Positions 1 to 11,268 are shown, counted from the stretch's first letter. The stretch is DNA of 64,000 bases from Thermohalobaculum sediminis (GCF_023487995.1 NZ_JAMFKN010000009.1:1-64000); one strand, 5' to 3'. Numbers and translations: made by a program. The notes: a model not told the origin generated them from the sequence alone.

Positions 1-219
1 GCGGAAAGGGCTGCGTCTGCTCATGCTGCGAGGGTAGGGAGGGCGGCATCCCGCCTCAAGCGGGATTGCCCTGACAGTGCCGGGAGGTGGCTTCCCCGTC
101 TCAAGCGGAGTTCGTCTTGCCGAGCCCCCCAGCGAGCATCCGAGGGTGGATCTTAAGGTGGTTTCAAATTCGTCGGGGGAGATTAACCACCAGATTAATA
201 AACATTTTCTCGGAGTTCT
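1..219. other. Left-edge non-coding stretch with a small hairpin
   Basis: I see no convincing gene here. A short hairpin can be drawn at 48-66: arms atcccgc and gcgggat, 7 bp, loop ctcaa. The half nearest the tRNA is AT-rich (170-215) and lies downstream of tRNA-Gly on the minus strand, but it shows no clear T-tract terminator. Reading frames across this stretch run into the tRNA and into the antisense of the aminotransferase and have no recognisable product. Confidence 0.4.
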
Positions 220-293
220 TGGAGCGGGTAGCGGGAATCGAACCCGCGCGTTCAGCTTGGGAAGCTGACAGGCTACCATTACATCATACCCGC
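220..293 (-). tRNA. tRNA-Gly (anticodon CCC)
   Basis: Read on the minus strand this folds as a complete 74-nt tRNA with CCA encoded. The acceptor stem pairs GCGGGTA with TACCCGC. The anticodon stem TCAGC/GCTGA encloses the loop TTCCCAA, so the anticodon is CCC, reading the Gly codon GGG. The T-arm carries GGTTCGATTCC. It stands alone, downstream of the aminotransferase gene on the same strand. GGG is a common Gly codon at this base composition. Confidence 0.95.
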
Positions 294-362
294 CTGGGCA
301 CGGCCCTCGATCTAGCATCGCGCCCGGGGCGGTGCAAGAGGGCTCCGGGCGCCGAGGCCGCG

Positions 363-1959
<1,597 letters not shown>

Positions 1960-2340
1960 ATGGACGACTACACCGACAACTCGGCGACCTTCGGCGACCG
2001 CCTCGCGGTGGCGCGCGAGGCGCAGGGCATGACGCCCGCGCAGCTTGCCCGGCGCCTTGGCGTGCGGCAGGACACGCTCGAAGCCTGGGAGGCCGACCGC
2101 TCGGAGCCGCGGGCCAACCGGCTGCAGATGCTGGCGGGGCTGCTCAACGTCTCGCTCGTCTGGCTGATGACCGGCGAGGGGCCGGGCGGGCCGAACCTGT
2201 CGACCCCGCCAGCCGACCCCTCGACGGAAATCGGTGCCATCCTGTCCGAGATGCGGGACCTGAGGCTCGATCAGGTGCGGCTGGTCGAGCGCATCGCGCG
2301 GCTTGAGAAGCGGCTGAAGGCGCAGGCCGGAGCGGCCTGA
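1960..2340 (+). CDS. XRE-family helix-turn-helix regulator
   Basis: 126-residue DNA-binding protein. Residues about 10-62 form an HTH_3/XRE domain (FGDRLAVAREAQGMTPAQLA, then LGVRQDTLEAWEADRSEPRA) ending in the usual LAGLLNVSLVWLMTGEG. The C-terminal 45 residues (EIGAILSEMRDLRLDQVRLV onward) look like a coiled coil and probably dimerise the protein. A strong ribosome site, GGAGG, lies about 8 bases before the ATG. Target genes are unknown; it is divergent from aatA and could regulate itself or its neighbour, which is inference. Confidence 0.85.
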   Translation: MDDYTDNSATFGDRLAVAREAQGMTPAQLARRLGVRQDTLEAWEADRSEPRANRLQMLAGLLNVSLVWLMTGEGPGGPNLSTPPADPSTEIGAILSEMRDLRLDQVRLVERIARLEKRLKAQAGAA

Positions 2341-2378
2341 AGCGCCGGGCACGCGTCCCGACCGGGCCCCCGGCAGGC

Positions 2379-2438
2379 GGGCGGGGCGATTGCGCGCGGC
2401 GCACGCGCGGGCGGGACCATTGCGCGCGGCACACGCGC
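2379..2438. repeat. Two-copy 30-bp tandem repeat
   Basis: Two adjacent near-identical 30-base units lie between the XRE gene and the ROK kinase; both contain attgcgcgcggc followed by acgcgcggg. The copies differ at a few bases. The repeat ends about 30 bases before the kinase start. It may be replication slippage in GC-rich DNA, or may affect expression of the kinase. Confidence 0.6.
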
Positions 2439-2466
2439 GGGCTTAGGCTCGCGCATCGTCCGGGCA

Positions 2467-3384
2467 ATGGGGGCAGGCTTGATCCGCATCGGCATCGATC
2501 TGGGCGGCACCAAGACCGAGGCCGTGGCGCTGGCGCCCGGCGGCGAGGTCGTGGCGCGCGAGCGCGTGCCGACCCGGCGCGAGGACTACCGCGCGATCGT
2601 CGCGGACATCGCGGCGCTGGTGGTCCGCGTCGAGGCTGCGGCAGGCGGCCGCGCGGCAGGCATCGGCATCGGCATACCGGGCTCGTTTTCCCCGGCCACG
2701 GGGCTCGTGCGCAACGCCAACACCACGGTGCTGATCGGCCAGCCCTTCGACCGCGACATCGGGGCGGCGCTGGGCCGGCCCGTGCGCATCGAGAACGACG
2801 CCAACTGCTTCGCGCTGGCCGAGGCGCGGGCAGGCGCGGGGCAGGGCTTCGGCGTGGTGCTGGGCCTGATCCTCGGCACCGGGGCGGGGGCCGGCATCGT
2901 CATGCGCGGCGAGGTGCATGTCGGCCCCAACCGCATCGCCGGCGAGTGGGGGCACACGCCACTGCCGCAGCCGCGCGACGACGAGCGGCCGGGGCCCTCG
3001 TGCTATTGCGGCCGGCATGGCTGCCTCGAGACCTGGATCTCGGGTACCGGGCTCGAACACGACTACCAGCGCGCGACGGGCGAGCGGCTGGCCGCGCCCG
3101 AGATCGGCGCGCGTGCCGCGGCAGGGGATGCGGGCGCGCAGGCCAGCCTTGGGCGGCATCTCGACCGGATGGGGCGGGCGCTCGCGATGGTGGTGAACAT
3201 CCTCGACCCGGACTGCATCGTGCTGGGCGGGGGGCTCTCGCATCTCGACCACCTCTACCGCGACCTGCGGGGGGCGACGCGGCCACATGTGTTCTCGGAC
3301 TGCTTCGAGACGCCGATTCTGCGGAACCGGCTGGGCGACAGCGCAGGCGTGATCGGCGCGGCCTGGCTGTGGCCCGAGGCCTGA
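2467..3384 (+). CDS. ROK-family sugar kinase
   Basis: 305-residue ASKHA-fold kinase of the ROK family (glucokinase / fructokinase / N-acetylglucosamine kinase type), phosphorylating a hexose with ATP. The phosphate-1 motif DLGGTKT lies at 11-17, the catalytic Asp111 in ENDAN, and the phosphate-2 loop in LGTGAGAG at 136-143. The ROK zinc site is complete: His163 in EWGHTPL with Cys179, Cys181 and Cys186 in CYCGRHGCLE. The ATG at 2467 is used; a TTG five codons in (2479) is a possible alternative. Substrate cannot be assigned. The short Zn-type form resembles bacterial fructokinase/NagK proteins. Confidence 0.88.
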   Translation: MGAGLIRIGIDLGGTKTEAVALAPGGEVVARERVPTRREDYRAIVADIAALVVRVEAAAGGRAAGIGIGIPGSFSPATGLVRNANTTVLIGQPFDRDIGAALGRPVRIENDANCFALAEARAGAGQGFGVVLGLILGTGAGAGIVMRGEVHVGPNRIAGEWGHTPLPQPRDDERPGPSCYCGRHGCLETWISGTGLEHDYQRATGERLAAPEIGARAAAGDAGAQASLGRHLDRMGRALAMVVNILDPDCIVLGGGLSHLDHLYRDLRGATRPHVFSDCFETPILRNRLGDSAGVIGAAWLWPEA

Positions 3385-3422
3385 GACCCCGCTATAAGCC
3401 CTGCATGAGCCCGGAGGAGCCG

Positions 3423-3683
3423 ATGACTGAACCCCGCGACACCCGCCGCAAGCGCCTGAAGATCCGCAGCTGGCGGCGCGGCACGCGCGAGATGGACCTG
3501 ATCCTGGGGCCCTTCGCGGACAGCGAGCTTGGGCGCCTCGACGACGCGGACCTCGCGGCCTATGAGGCACTGCTCGATGAGAGCGACCAGGACCTCTACG
3601 CCTGGGTGAGCGGGACAGCGGCAACCGCGGCGCCGCATGCGGGGCTGGTCCGGCGCATCGCGGCGTGGCACCAGATCGGCTGA
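3423..3683 (+). CDS. sdhE: FAD assembly factor SdhE (succinate dehydrogenase assembly factor 2)
   Basis: 86-residue SdhE/Sdh5 protein that promotes covalent attachment of FAD to the flavoprotein subunit of succinate dehydrogenase. The hallmark RGxxE motif is present in SWRRGTREMDLILG (residues about 16-29), followed by the helical LDDADLAAYEALLDESDQDLY and the aromatic/acidic patch typical of the family. GGAGG lies 5 bases before this ATG, which favours it over an in-frame ATG six codons upstream at 3405. It lies 38 bases downstream of the ROK gene, so they may be co-transcribed. Confidence 0.9.
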   Translation: MTEPRDTRRKRLKIRSWRRGTREMDLILGPFADSELGRLDDADLAAYEALLDESDQDLYAWVSGTAATAAPHAGLVRRIAAWHQIG

Positions 3684-3721
3684 GGCGGCGGCCCGGCGAC
3701 GAAAACGAGAAGGGGACGGAC

Positions 3722-4609
3722 ATGAAGATCGGTTTCATCGGGCTCGGGAACATGGGCCTGCCGATGGCGAGGAACCTGCTGGAGAAGGGGCACGCCGTGA
3801 CCGGCTTCGACATGGCCGAGGCGAGTCTCGCGGCGCTGGCCGAGGCGGGCGGCAAGATCGCCGCGTCTGCGGCCGAGGCGGTCGCCGGCGCCGAGGCAGT
3901 GGTGACCGCGCTGCCGGCCGCGCGTCATGTGCGGGCGGTCTACGAAGGCGAGGGCGGCATCCTCGCGGCGGCGCCGAAGGGCACGGTGTTCATCGACTGC
4001 TCGACCATCGACGTCGAATCGGCGCGCGCGGTGGCGAAGGCCGCCGAGGCCGCGGGGCAGATGATGGTGGACAGCCCGATGTCGGGCGGCGTGGGCGGCG
4101 CGACCGCGGGGACGCTGACCTTCATGGTGGGCGGCTCGGCTGCCGCCTTCGGCGCGGCCCGCCCGGTGCTCGAGGGGATGGGCAGGAACATCTTCCACGC
4201 TGGCGGGTCGGGCGCCGGCTCGGCCGCCAAGATCTGCAACAACATGATGCTGGCGATCCAGATGATCGCCGTGTCCGAAGGGTTCAACCTGGCGGCGCGA
4301 CTGGGGCTCGACGCCCAGAAGCTCTACGACATCTCCTCGACCGCGACGGCGCGGTGCTGGTCGCTGAACGATTACTGCCCCGCGCCCGGGCCGGTGCCAG
4401 GCTCGCCCGCCAACCGCGACTACCAGCCGGGCTTTGCCGCCGCGCTGATGCTCAAGGACCTGCGCATTGCCATGGAGGCCGCGCAGGCCGCGGGCGCGCA
4501 TGTGCCGCTGGGCGCGCATGCGACTCAGCTTTATGCGCTGATGGACCTGCAGGGGAAGGCGGGGCGCGACTTCTCGGGCATCATCGAGGTGCTGAGCGGA
4601 AAAAACTGA
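3722..4609 (+). CDS. mmsB: 3-hydroxyisobutyrate dehydrogenase
   Basis: 295-residue beta-hydroxyacid dehydrogenase that oxidises 3-hydroxyisobutyrate to methylmalonate semialdehyde with NAD in valine breakdown. The N-terminal Rossmann motif is IGLGNMG (6-12), the substrate signature DCSTIDVESA lies at 92-101, SPMSGGVGGATAGTL at 118-132, and the catalytic Lys170 in GSAAKICNNM. The C-terminal RDYQPGFAAALMLKDLRIA is typical of HIBADH rather than tartronate semialdehyde reductase. A purine-rich ribosome site (GAGAAGGGGA) precedes the ATG. The other valine-pathway genes are not nearby. Confidence 0.9.
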   Translation: MKIGFIGLGNMGLPMARNLLEKGHAVTGFDMAEASLAALAEAGGKIAASAAEAVAGAEAVVTALPAARHVRAVYEGEGGILAAAPKGTVFIDCSTIDVESARAVAKAAEAAGQMMVDSPMSGGVGGATAGTLTFMVGGSAAAFGAARPVLEGMGRNIFHAGGSGAGSAAKICNNMMLAIQMIAVSEGFNLAARLGLDAQKLYDISSTATARCWSLNDYCPAPGPVPGSPANRDYQPGFAAALMLKDLRIAMEAAQAAGAHVPLGAHATQLYALMDLQGKAGRDFSGIIEVLSGKN

Positions 4610-4629
4610 GGGAGCGCGCGCTCCCTTTA
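4610..4629 (+). terminator. Possible intrinsic terminator after mmsB
   Basis: A perfect 16-base inverted repeat, gggagcgc/gcgctccc, begins 1 base after the mmsB stop and is followed by TTTAA. The stem would be about 6 bp with a 4-base loop. The short T run makes it a weak candidate. Confidence 0.45.
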
Positions 4630-4695
4630 ACTCCCTGTTTGCCATTCGCCGCGACACTGACCCGCGTCAGCAGCAGTCGGACGCGGGAGAAGTGC

Positions 4696-5205
4696 ATGCG
4701 GGCCTCGATCGCCATAGCCCCCATCTACGAGGACGAGGCCGGGCCCGATGTCCTCGCCGGCTACCTCGAGACACTGTCGCTGGTCGAGCGGCTGCACCGG
4801 CTGATGCTGGAGGTGATCAAGGACGAGTTCGAGCGTCTGGGGCAGATCGACCTGAACGCGGTGCAGGCGCTCCTGCTCTTCAACATCGGCTCGAAGACCC
4901 TGACGGCGGGCGAACTGCGCAGCCGCGGCTACTACCAGGGCTCGAACGTCTCCTACAATCTCAAGAAGCTGGCCGAGGCGGGGTTCGTCGAGCATCGCCG
5001 CTGTGACATCGACCGCCGCACAGTCCGCATCCGCCTCACCGCGCGCGGGATGGAGGTGCATCGGATCGTCGCCGACCTGTTCCGCCGTCATGCAGACGAC
5101 CTCGGCCTTGCCGAGCGGCTGCCGCCCGCCGACCTCGATCGCATGAACGCCGACCTGTGCCGGCTCGAGCGCTATTGGACCGAGGAGATCCGCTACGTCT
5201 ACTGA
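4696..5205 (+). CDS. MarR-family winged-helix regulator (LdtR-like)
   Basis: 169-residue MarR-type dimeric regulator. An N-terminal helical region (residues about 15-45) leads to the winged helix ELRSRGYYQGSNVSYNLKKLAEAGFVEHRRCDIDRRTVRIRLTA in segments between residues 72 and 120. The recognition helix YYQGSNVSYNLKKL and the overall layout resemble the LdtR group of alphaproteobacteria, linked elsewhere to L,D-transpeptidase and envelope stress control. No such target lies beside it here, so the specific role is inference. The ATG at 4696 follows a purine-rich GGGAGAAG. Confidence 0.82.
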   Translation: MRASIAIAPIYEDEAGPDVLAGYLETLSLVERLHRLMLEVIKDEFERLGQIDLNAVQALLLFNIGSKTLTAGELRSRGYYQGSNVSYNLKKLAEAGFVEHRRCDIDRRTVRIRLTARGMEVHRIVADLFRRHADDLGLAERLPPADLDRMNADLCRLERYWTEEIRYVY

Positions 5206-5630
5206 CGCCGATTGACGATCCGTCACCGCGCCCGGACCTCGCGCCGGGCATCGGCAGTGCGTTGGGGGAGGGCGCCGTGCGGCAGCGCCGGATTGCCTTC
5301 GGCCGGGGTCTTGCCTGCCGCCGCCTGTGGCACTGAAACGGAGCCGTCGGCGGGCGCCGACTCACGCCCCCGGCCGGGCGCGTGCCAGGCCGTCGGGGTC
5401 GGTCCCGGATCCGCTTGCGCTCGGTCGGTTTCGGTGCAATTCGGAAGCCCGTGGGTGGAATTTCGCGAATCTCGCTGGAACGATCCCGGATCTGCGCTGT
5501 TATCTGCAGGAAAAGGCGCGATGTGGGGCCGTTCCGATTGAAATGTTCCGACATTTTTGCCAATCTGGCAGCGAGGCGGAATGACCATCGGAACGATGGC
5601 GCGGCGAAGACCTGAGCAGGAGAAGCCCGA
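5206..5630 (+). other. Intergenic region upstream of rodZ
   Basis: 425 bases with no convincing gene. The first 300 bases are GC-rich with Pro/Arg/Gly-rich frames only. Near 5530-5575 the base composition drops; the sequence gttccg occurs twice, 14 bases apart, in gttccgattgaaatgttccg (5531-5550), and a TTGAAA at 5538-5543 could be a -35 box, but I see no good -10 at the right distance. This patch is the most likely place for the rodZ-ispG promoter. AGGAG at about 5619-5623 serves the GTG start at 5631. Confidence 0.4.
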
Positions 5631-6899
5631 GTGGCACTTCGGGGCTTTGACGATTATAAGTTCACGCTCGGCGACGAGATGCGCGGCGAGAGGGCTTGCC
5701 TTGGCAAGACGCTCGCGGATGCCGAGCGCGACCTCTGCATCAAGGCGGAGATGCTGGCCGCGATCGAGAGCGCGGACATCGAGGCCTTTCCCAACAGATC
5801 GGTGGTGCCCGGATACGTCCGGTCCTACGCACGCTACCTGAGCCTCGATCCCGAGCGAAGCTACGAGCGCTTCTGCGAGGAGTCGGGCTTCCGCTCGCCG
5901 CTGGCGAGCTTCGGCATGGCGCCCGACCCCGCCGCGCGCGGGCAGCGCCCGGATGCCGGCGCGATGGCCGCGCTGGGGGCCGCGGCCTCGGGCTTCACGC
6001 AATCGCGCTTCGCCTATGCGCCGCGCACGCGCCGCATCGGGGCGCCGGTCTCGCTGGGCGGCGTGTTCTCGGCGGTGGCGCTGGTGGGGCTGGTCGGCGG
6101 GCTCGGCTATGGCGGCTATGCGCTGGTGCAGGACATCCAGCGGGTGGGCTTCGCGCCGCTGCCCGAAGCCCCGGCCGTGGTGGCCGATGCGCCGGTGATC
6201 GCGGCGCCCGACATCGCCCTTGCGGCGGGCGAGGCTGCCGCGCGGCCCGATGCCAGCGCCTATGACGATGGCGGCGCGCTTGCGCTGACCATGCCGGCCG
6301 AGCTTCCGGTCCCCGTTTCCGGGCGCCGCGACGGCCCGATTTCCGCCATCGACCCCGCGACCTCGGGTGTGTTTGCCACCTATCCCGGCCTGCAGCGCTC
6401 GCCGCGCGCCGAGGAGGCGGACGACGATCGTCCGCTCGCGGTGTTCGCTGCCGTCACGCCCGTCGGGCCCGGTGCGCATCCCGGCATGGGCGTGACCGCC
6501 ATGGACGCGGCCGAGCCGGCCCTGTCCGAGGCGGTCGATGTCGCCACGGCCCCGGCCGATGACGGCGTGTCGCTGGTTATCTCGGACGAGGCATGGCTGC
6601 GTATCCGCGAGGCGGGCGGGGCGGTGCTGTTCGAAGGCGTGCTGCAGCCCGGCGCGCGCTACGAGGTGCCCTTGCGGGCGCAGGCGCCGGTGCTCCATGC
6701 CGGGAACGCGGGCGGCGTATTCGTCGCCGTCGGCGGCGTGCTGCGCGGTCCGATCGGCGGATCGGGCAAGGTGGTCAAGGACTTCTCGCTGGCACCGTCC
6801 GATCTGCGCGACAGCCTGCCGGTCGCGGCCGCGCTGCCGTCGGCGGCGTCCGCGGCAAGCGCGGACCTCCAGAGCGCGGTCGCCGTGGTCGAGCGCTGA
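5631..6899 (+). CDS. rodZ: RodZ-like cell-shape protein (HTH plus DUF4115)
   Basis: 422-residue membrane protein of the RodZ type, which links MreB to the elongation machinery. An N-terminal cytoplasmic HTH_25 domain (residues about 9-75, with LGKTLADAERDLCIKAEMLA and FPNRSVVPGYVRSYARYL) is followed by a single membrane span at about 141-163 and a long Ala/Pro-rich periplasmic linker. The C-terminal DUF4115 fold (about residues 310-395) starts at the ISDEAWLRIREAGGAVLFEG block. The start is GTG at 5631 with AGGAG 8 bases upstream; no in-frame ATG precedes it. It lies directly before ispG, the same order as in many proteobacteria. Confidence 0.87.
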   Translation: MALRGFDDYKFTLGDEMRGERACLGKTLADAERDLCIKAEMLAAIESADIEAFPNRSVVPGYVRSYARYLSLDPERSYERFCEESGFRSPLASFGMAPDPAARGQRPDAGAMAALGAAASGFTQSRFAYAPRTRRIGAPVSLGGVFSAVALVGLVGGLGYGGYALVQDIQRVGFAPLPEAPAVVADAPVIAAPDIALAAGEAAARPDASAYDDGGALALTMPAELPVPVSGRRDGPISAIDPATSGVFATYPGLQRSPRAEEADDDRPLAVFAAVTPVGPGAHPGMGVTAMDAAEPALSEAVDVATAPADDGVSLVISDEAWLRIREAGGAVLFEGVLQPGARYEVPLRAQAPVLHAGNAGGVFVAVGGVLRGPIGGSGKVVKDFSLAPSDLRDSLPVAAALPSAASAASADLQSAVAVVER

Positions 6900-7091
6900 C
6901 GGCCGAGGCCCGGCGCCCCGGCCCGTGTGCGACAGGGCGCCCGGGGTATTGCGCGATGCGCCAGCCGAAACCTGAGACTTTCGCGGCGCCGCAGTTGCCG
7001 GGCACCCGTCTTGCGGCCGATCTCCCCTCGACTTGACGGCCTTCAGACCTTATCTCTGCGCACTGAACCCGAGCCCCCGAGGAGGCCGCGC

Positions 7092-8225
7092 GTGAGCACC
7101 AACCACATCCGCCCGTGGCGCAACATCTACCGGCGCCCGAGCCGCAAGATCCGGGTCGGCAGGGTCGAGGTCGGGGGCGACGCGCCGATCTCGGTGCAGA
7201 CCATGACGAACACGCTCACCACCGACGTGAAGGCCACGATCGAGCAGGTGAACCGCTGCGCCGAGGCGGGGGCGGACATCGTGCGCATCTCGGTCCCCGA
7301 CGAGGAGAGCTCGGCGGCGCTGAAGCAGATCATCCCGCATGTCGAGGTGCCGATCGTCGCGGACATCCACTTCCACTACAAGCGCGCGATCGAGTCGGCC
7401 GAGGCGGGTGCGGCCTGCCTGCGCATCAACCCCGGCAACATCGGCGACGAGAAGCGGGTGCGAGAGGTGATCAGGGCGGCGCGCGATCACGGCTGCTCGA
7501 TCCGCATCGGGGTGAACGCCGGGAGCCTCGAGAAGGACCTGCTGGAGAAGTACGGCGAGCCCTGCCCGGAGGCGATGGTCGAATCCGGCCTCGACCACAT
7601 CAAGATCCTGCAGGACAACGATTTCCACGAGTTCAAGATCTCGTGCAAGGCGTCGGACGTGTTCCTCGCCGCGGCCGCCTACCAAGCGCTGGCGGACGCG
7701 ACGGATGCGCCCATCCATCTCGGCATCACCGAGGCCGGGGGCCTGATGTCGGGCACGATCAAGTCGGCGATCGGGCTGGGGAACCTCTTGTGGATGGGCA
7801 TCGGCGACACGATCCGCGTGAGCCTCAGCGCCGACCCGGTCGAGGAGGTCAAGGTCGGCTACGAGATCCTCAAGTCGCTGGGTCTTCGGCATCGCGGCGT
7901 CAACATCATCTCGTGCCCGTCCTGCGCGCGGCAGGGCTTCGATGTCATCAGGACGGTGGCGACGCTCGAGCAGCGGCTCGCGCATATCAAGACGCCGATG
8001 TCGCTGTCGATCATCGGCTGCGTGGTGAACGGCCCCGGCGAGGCGCTGATGACCGATGTCGGCTTCACCGGCGGCGGCGCGGGGTCGGGCATGGTCTATC
8101 TCGCCGGCAAACAGGATCACAAGATGGACAACGACCGGATGGTCGACCACATCGTCGAGCTCGTCGAGAAGCGCGCCGCCCAGATCGAGGCCGAGCGCGA
8201 GGCCGCGGCACGGGCGGCCGAGTGA
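7092..8225 (+). CDS. ispG: 4-hydroxy-3-methylbut-2-enyl diphosphate synthase
   Basis: 377-residue GcpE/IspG, the [4Fe-4S] enzyme that converts MEcPP to HMBPP in the MEP isoprenoid pathway, supplying among others the carotenoid and bacteriochlorophyll genes at the right end of this window. An N-terminal TIM barrel begins with [13 protein letters not shown]. Three cluster ligands are visible, Cys275 and Cys278 in [12 protein letters not shown] and Cys310 in [12 protein letters not shown]. The start is GTG at 7092 with GAGGAGG shortly upstream; longer in-frame readings lack family similarity. Confidence 0.95.
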   Translation: MSTNHIRPWRNIYRRPSRKIRVGRVEVGGDAPISVQTMTNTLTTDVKATIEQVNRCAEAGADIVRISVPDEESSAALKQIIPHVEVPIVADIHFHYKRAIESAEAGAACLRINPGNIGDEKRVREVIRAARDHGCSIRIGVNAGSLEKDLLEKYGEPCPEAMVESGLDHIKILQDNDFHEFKISCKASDVFLAAAAYQALADATDAPIHLGITEAGGLMSGTIKSAIGLGNLLWMGIGDTIRVSLSADPVEEVKVGYEILKSLGLRHRGVNIISCPSCARQGFDVIRTVATLEQRLAHIKTPMSLSIIGCVVNGPGEALMTDVGFTGGGAGSGMVYLAGKQDHKMDNDRMVDHIVELVEKRAAQIEAEREAAARAAE

Positions 8226-8226
8226 G

Positions 8227-8766
8227 ATGTCGGGCCGCGCGGCCTCCATGCGTGCCGGCCCGGTGCCGGTCTCGCTCTGGCACCGCCTTTGGCGGATCAC
8301 CGGGCGCGTGGCCGTGGCGCTGGCGGTGGTGGCGCTGACGCTCGGGGTCGGGCTGCGGCTGGTACCCTCGGACCCGGCCGAGTGGCACGCCGATCCGCTG
8401 GGCGCGGTGCGGAGCGGCGCGCCGAACGACTACCTGGTGCTGCCGCAGGGGATGAACGCCCCGGCCGACCGCACCATGGCGCCGGTGCAGGTGCCCGCGC
8501 TCGACCTGATGTCACGCTTCGACGCGATCGCGCTGGCCGCGCCGCGGGTCGAGCGGATCGCGGGCGGACCGCAGCTGCTGTTCGCGACCTACGTGCAGCG
8601 CTCGGCGGTGTTCGGCTTCCCCGACTACATCTCGGTCCGCGCGGTCGAGGGCGAGGACGGCGCGGCGCTGGCGATCTGGTCGCGCGCGCGCTTCGGATAT
8701 TCCGATCTCGGCGTGAACCGCAAGCGTGTCGAGGACTGGCTCGCCCAGCTCGGCAGCGGCCGCTAG
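8227..8766 (+). CDS. DUF1499 family membrane-anchored protein
   Basis: 179-residue protein beginning one base after the ispG stop, so translationally linked to it. A single N-terminal membrane helix (residues about 24-46, [18 protein letters not shown]) is followed by a soluble domain containing the DUF1499 pattern: [20 protein letters not shown] and the terminal [22 protein letters not shown]. The function of DUF1499 is not known. The ispG-DUF1499 adjacency suggests co-expression but not a role in isoprenoid synthesis. Confidence 0.75.
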   Translation: MSGRAASMRAGPVPVSLWHRLWRITGRVAVALAVVALTLGVGLRLVPSDPAEWHADPLGAVRSGAPNDYLVLPQGMNAPADRTMAPVQVPALDLMSRFDAIALAAPRVERIAGGPQLLFATYVQRSAVFGFPDYISVRAVEGEDGAALAIWSRARFGYSDLGVNRKRVEDWLAQLGSGR

Positions 8767-8777
8767 GGACGGGCCGC

Positions 8778-9059
8778 TCAGCTCGTCGGGCAGCTCTCGC
8801 CCTCGCGGTGGCGCCACGTCGTCACGTTCACCGACCAGTCGCACAGCGCCCAGATCTCGCGCCCGCCGATGTGCAGGCAGGCGTGCTGGCCGACCTCCAC
8901 CCGCTTGCCCTGGCTGTCGGTACAGTAGCAGTCCGGGTAGCTGTAGCCTTCCTTCGGCGGCGCCGGGGTGTAGTTGGGATTGGCGGGAGGCATGTGCTGT
9001 GCCGCGGCGGGGGCGGCGGCAATCCCGACGAGAAAGGCCAAAGCGCATGTCATCCTCAT
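8778..9059 (-). CDS. Small secreted cysteine-containing protein, unknown function
   Basis: 93 residues with a clear Sec signal peptide ([20 protein letters not shown], cleavage about residue 20-21) and a mature part of some 70 residues rich in Cys, Tyr and Pro ([20 protein letters not shown], then [16 protein letters not shown]). The mature part has five Cys, so two disulfides in the periplasm are likely. It ends 11 bases from the DUF1499 stop (convergent) and is divergent from prfA. There is no strong ribosome site before the ATG at 9059; the second ATG at 9053 is an alternative. I do not recognise the function. Confidence 0.75.
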   Translation of the reverse strand: MRMTCALAFLVGIAAAPAAAQHMPPANPNYTPAPPKEGYSYPDCYCTDSQGKRVEVGQHACLHIGGREIWALCDWSVNVTTWRHREGESCPTS

Positions 9060-9137
9060 GGCGCGAGGGTAATCGCATCGGCGGCTTTCGCAAAGCGGCG
9101 TCTTGACGGCGCCGGGCGGCCGGGGCAACTGAGGGCG

Positions 9138-10193
9138 ATGATCCCTTCCGAGAGACTGACCGAGATCCTCGAGCGCTCCGCCTATCTCGAGGCCCGCCTT
9201 GCCACGGCCGGCGAGCCTGCCGAGATCGCCGCGCTGAGCCGCGACTACGCCGCGCTCGGCCCTGTCGTCGCGGCGATCCGCGATTGGCAGCGGGCGACGG
9301 GCGACCTCTCGGCGGCGCGCGCGATGCTGGCGGACCCGGAGCTGCGCGAGCTTGCCCGCGAGGAGGTGGCGCAGATCGAGGCCCGGCTGCCGGGGCTCGA
9401 ACAGGCGCTGAGGCTCGCGCTGCTGCCTCGCGACGTGGCGGACGAGCGCGCGGCGATCCTCGAGATCCGGCCCGGCACCGGCGGCGACGAGGCGGCGCTG
9501 TTCGCCGCCGACCTGTTCCGCATGTATGCCCGCCATGCCGAGTCGCGTGGCTGGAGCGTCGAGGTGCTGGACGAGAGTCCCGGCGAGCTGGGCGGGCTCA
9601 AGGAGATCGTCGCCGCCATCCGCGGCCGCGGGGTGTTCGCGCGGCTCAAGTTCGAATCGGGCGTCCACCGGGTGCAGCGCGTGCCGGTCACGGAATCGGG
9701 CGGGCGCATCCATACGTCGGCCGCCACCGTCGCGGTGCTGCCGGAAGCCGAGGAGATCGACGTGGCGATCCGGCCCGAGGACATCCGCATCGACACGATG
9801 CGCGCCTCGGGGGCCGGCGGTCAGCACGTGAACACCACCGACTCGGCGGTGCGGCTCACGCATCTGCCGACGGGCATCGTGGTCACGGCCTCGGAGAAGT
9901 CGCAGCACCAGAACCGCGCACGGGCGATGGAGGTGCTGCGCGCGCGCCTCTTCGACCTCGAGCGCCGCCGCGCCGACGCCGAGCGCGCCGCCACCCGCAA
10001 GGGGCAGGTGGGCTCGGGCGACCGGTCCGAGCGCATTCGCACCTACAACTTCCCGCAGGGCAGGGTGACCGACCACCGCATCGGGCTGACGCTCTACAAG
10101 CTCGACCAGGTGATGGCGGGCGACCTCGACGAGATCACCGACGCGCTGATCGAGGCCGACCACGCGGCGCGGCTGGCCGAGGCGACTGCGTGA
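9138..10193 (+). CDS. prfA: Peptide chain release factor 1
   Basis: 351-residue RF1, which recognises UAA and UAG and triggers peptide release. The codon-recognition tripeptide is PVT (183-185) in [15 protein letters not shown], the RF1 type rather than the SPF of RF2. The catalytic GGQ lies at 227-229 in [15 protein letters not shown]. The ATG at 9138 follows GAGGG. Its last codons overlap the prmC start (GTGA), coupling it to the methylase that modifies the GGQ glutamine. Confidence 0.97.
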   Translation: MIPSERLTEILERSAYLEARLATAGEPAEIAALSRDYAALGPVVAAIRDWQRATGDLSAARAMLADPELRELAREEVAQIEARLPGLEQALRLALLPRDVADERAAILEIRPGTGGDEAALFAADLFRMYARHAESRGWSVEVLDESPGELGGLKEIVAAIRGRGVFARLKFESGVHRVQRVPVTESGGRIHTSAATVAVLPEAEEIDVAIRPEDIRIDTMRASGAGGQHVNTTDSAVRLTHLPTGIVVTASEKSQHQNRARAMEVLRARLFDLERRRADAERAATRKGQVGSGDRSERIRTYNFPQGRVTDHRIGLTLYKLDQVMAGDLDEITDALIEADHAARLAEATA

Positions 10194-11053
10194 GCGGCAC
10201 GACCAGGGCCGAGATGATCCGCCGCGCCGTGCCCCGGCTGGCCGCCGCGGGAGTGACCGAGGCCGAGCGCGACGCGCGGCTGATCTGCCGCTGGGCGGCG
10301 GGGCTGAGCGGGGCGGGGCTCGCGGCCCGGCTGCACGACCCTGCGTCCGCGGACGAGGTCGCGCGCTTCGAGGCCGCCATCGCCCGGCGCGCGGCGCGCG
10401 TGCCGGTCTCGCAAATCACCGGGACCCGCGCCTTCTGGGGCCGCGACTTCCGGGTGACCGCGGACGTGCTCGACCCGAGGCCCGAGACCGAGACGCTGAT
10501 CGAGACGGCGCTGGCGGGCGGGCCGGCCGCGCGGGTGCTCGACCTCGGCACCGGGTCTGGCTGCATCATCGTCACGCTGCTGGCGGAATGGCCGGGCGCT
10601 GCGGGGGTCGGCGTGGACCTGAGCGCAGCGGCGCTTGAGGTCGCGCGCGCGAATGCCCATATGCATGGCGTCGAGGGGCGTCTGCGCCTCCTGCGCTCGG
10701 ACTGGTTCGGGGCGGTGGAGGGCACTTTCGAGCTGATCGTGTCGAACCCGCCCTATATCGCCGAGGACGAGATGGCCGGCCTTGCGCCCGAAGTGGCGCT
10801 GCACGAGCCGCGCATTGCGCTGACGCCAGGCGGCGACGGGCTGGGCGCCTACCGCGCGATCGCGGCGGGCGCGACTGTGCATCTCGCCCCGGGCGGGCGG
10901 CTGATCGTCGAGACGGGCGTGGCTCAGGCCGAGCGGGTCGGGGCGATCTTCGAGGCCGCGGGATTCGACGATTACGCAATTGTGCGCGACCTGAACGGTC
11001 ACGAGCGTGTCGTTCTGGTGCGCAACGGCAGAAAAATCGCAGAAAAGCGATGA
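10190..11053 (+). CDS. prmC: Release factor glutamine methyltransferase
   Basis: 287-residue PrmC/HemK that N5-methylates the Gln of the GGQ motif in release factors, using SAM. The SAM loop is DLGTGSGC (118-125) and the catalytic NPPY lies at 186-189. The N-terminal substrate-binding helical domain occupies about residues 1-75. The start is GTG at 10190, overlapping the prfA stop by 4 bases; this overlap decides the start. Confidence 0.95.
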   Translation: MSGTTRAEMIRRAVPRLAAAGVTEAERDARLICRWAAGLSGAGLAARLHDPASADEVARFEAAIARRAARVPVSQITGTRAFWGRDFRVTADVLDPRPETETLIETALAGGPAARVLDLGTGSGCIIVTLLAEWPGAAGVGVDLSAAALEVARANAHMHGVEGRLRLLRSDWFGAVEGTFELIVSNPPYIAEDEMAGLAPEVALHEPRIALTPGGDGLGAYRAIAAGATVHLAPGGRLIVETGVAQAERVGAIFEAAGFDDYAIVRDLNGHERVVLVRNGRKIAEKR

Positions 11054-11268
11054 ATCGGGTTGAGCCCGAGAGAAAAAGGGATATACCGACAACGATCCGG
11101 TCAAGGCGCGGTCTTTGGACCTTCGCCAACGGGGTGGCCGGATACGCATCGAATCACGCGCCATAGCCCGTCGACCCTCTGCCATGTGCGGCCGATGCCG
11201 TATCACGGAATCGCGGATCGGGCTCCCCTCGTGTTCCGGCACGGTGGCCGCAGCAAGACCAGTGTGAG

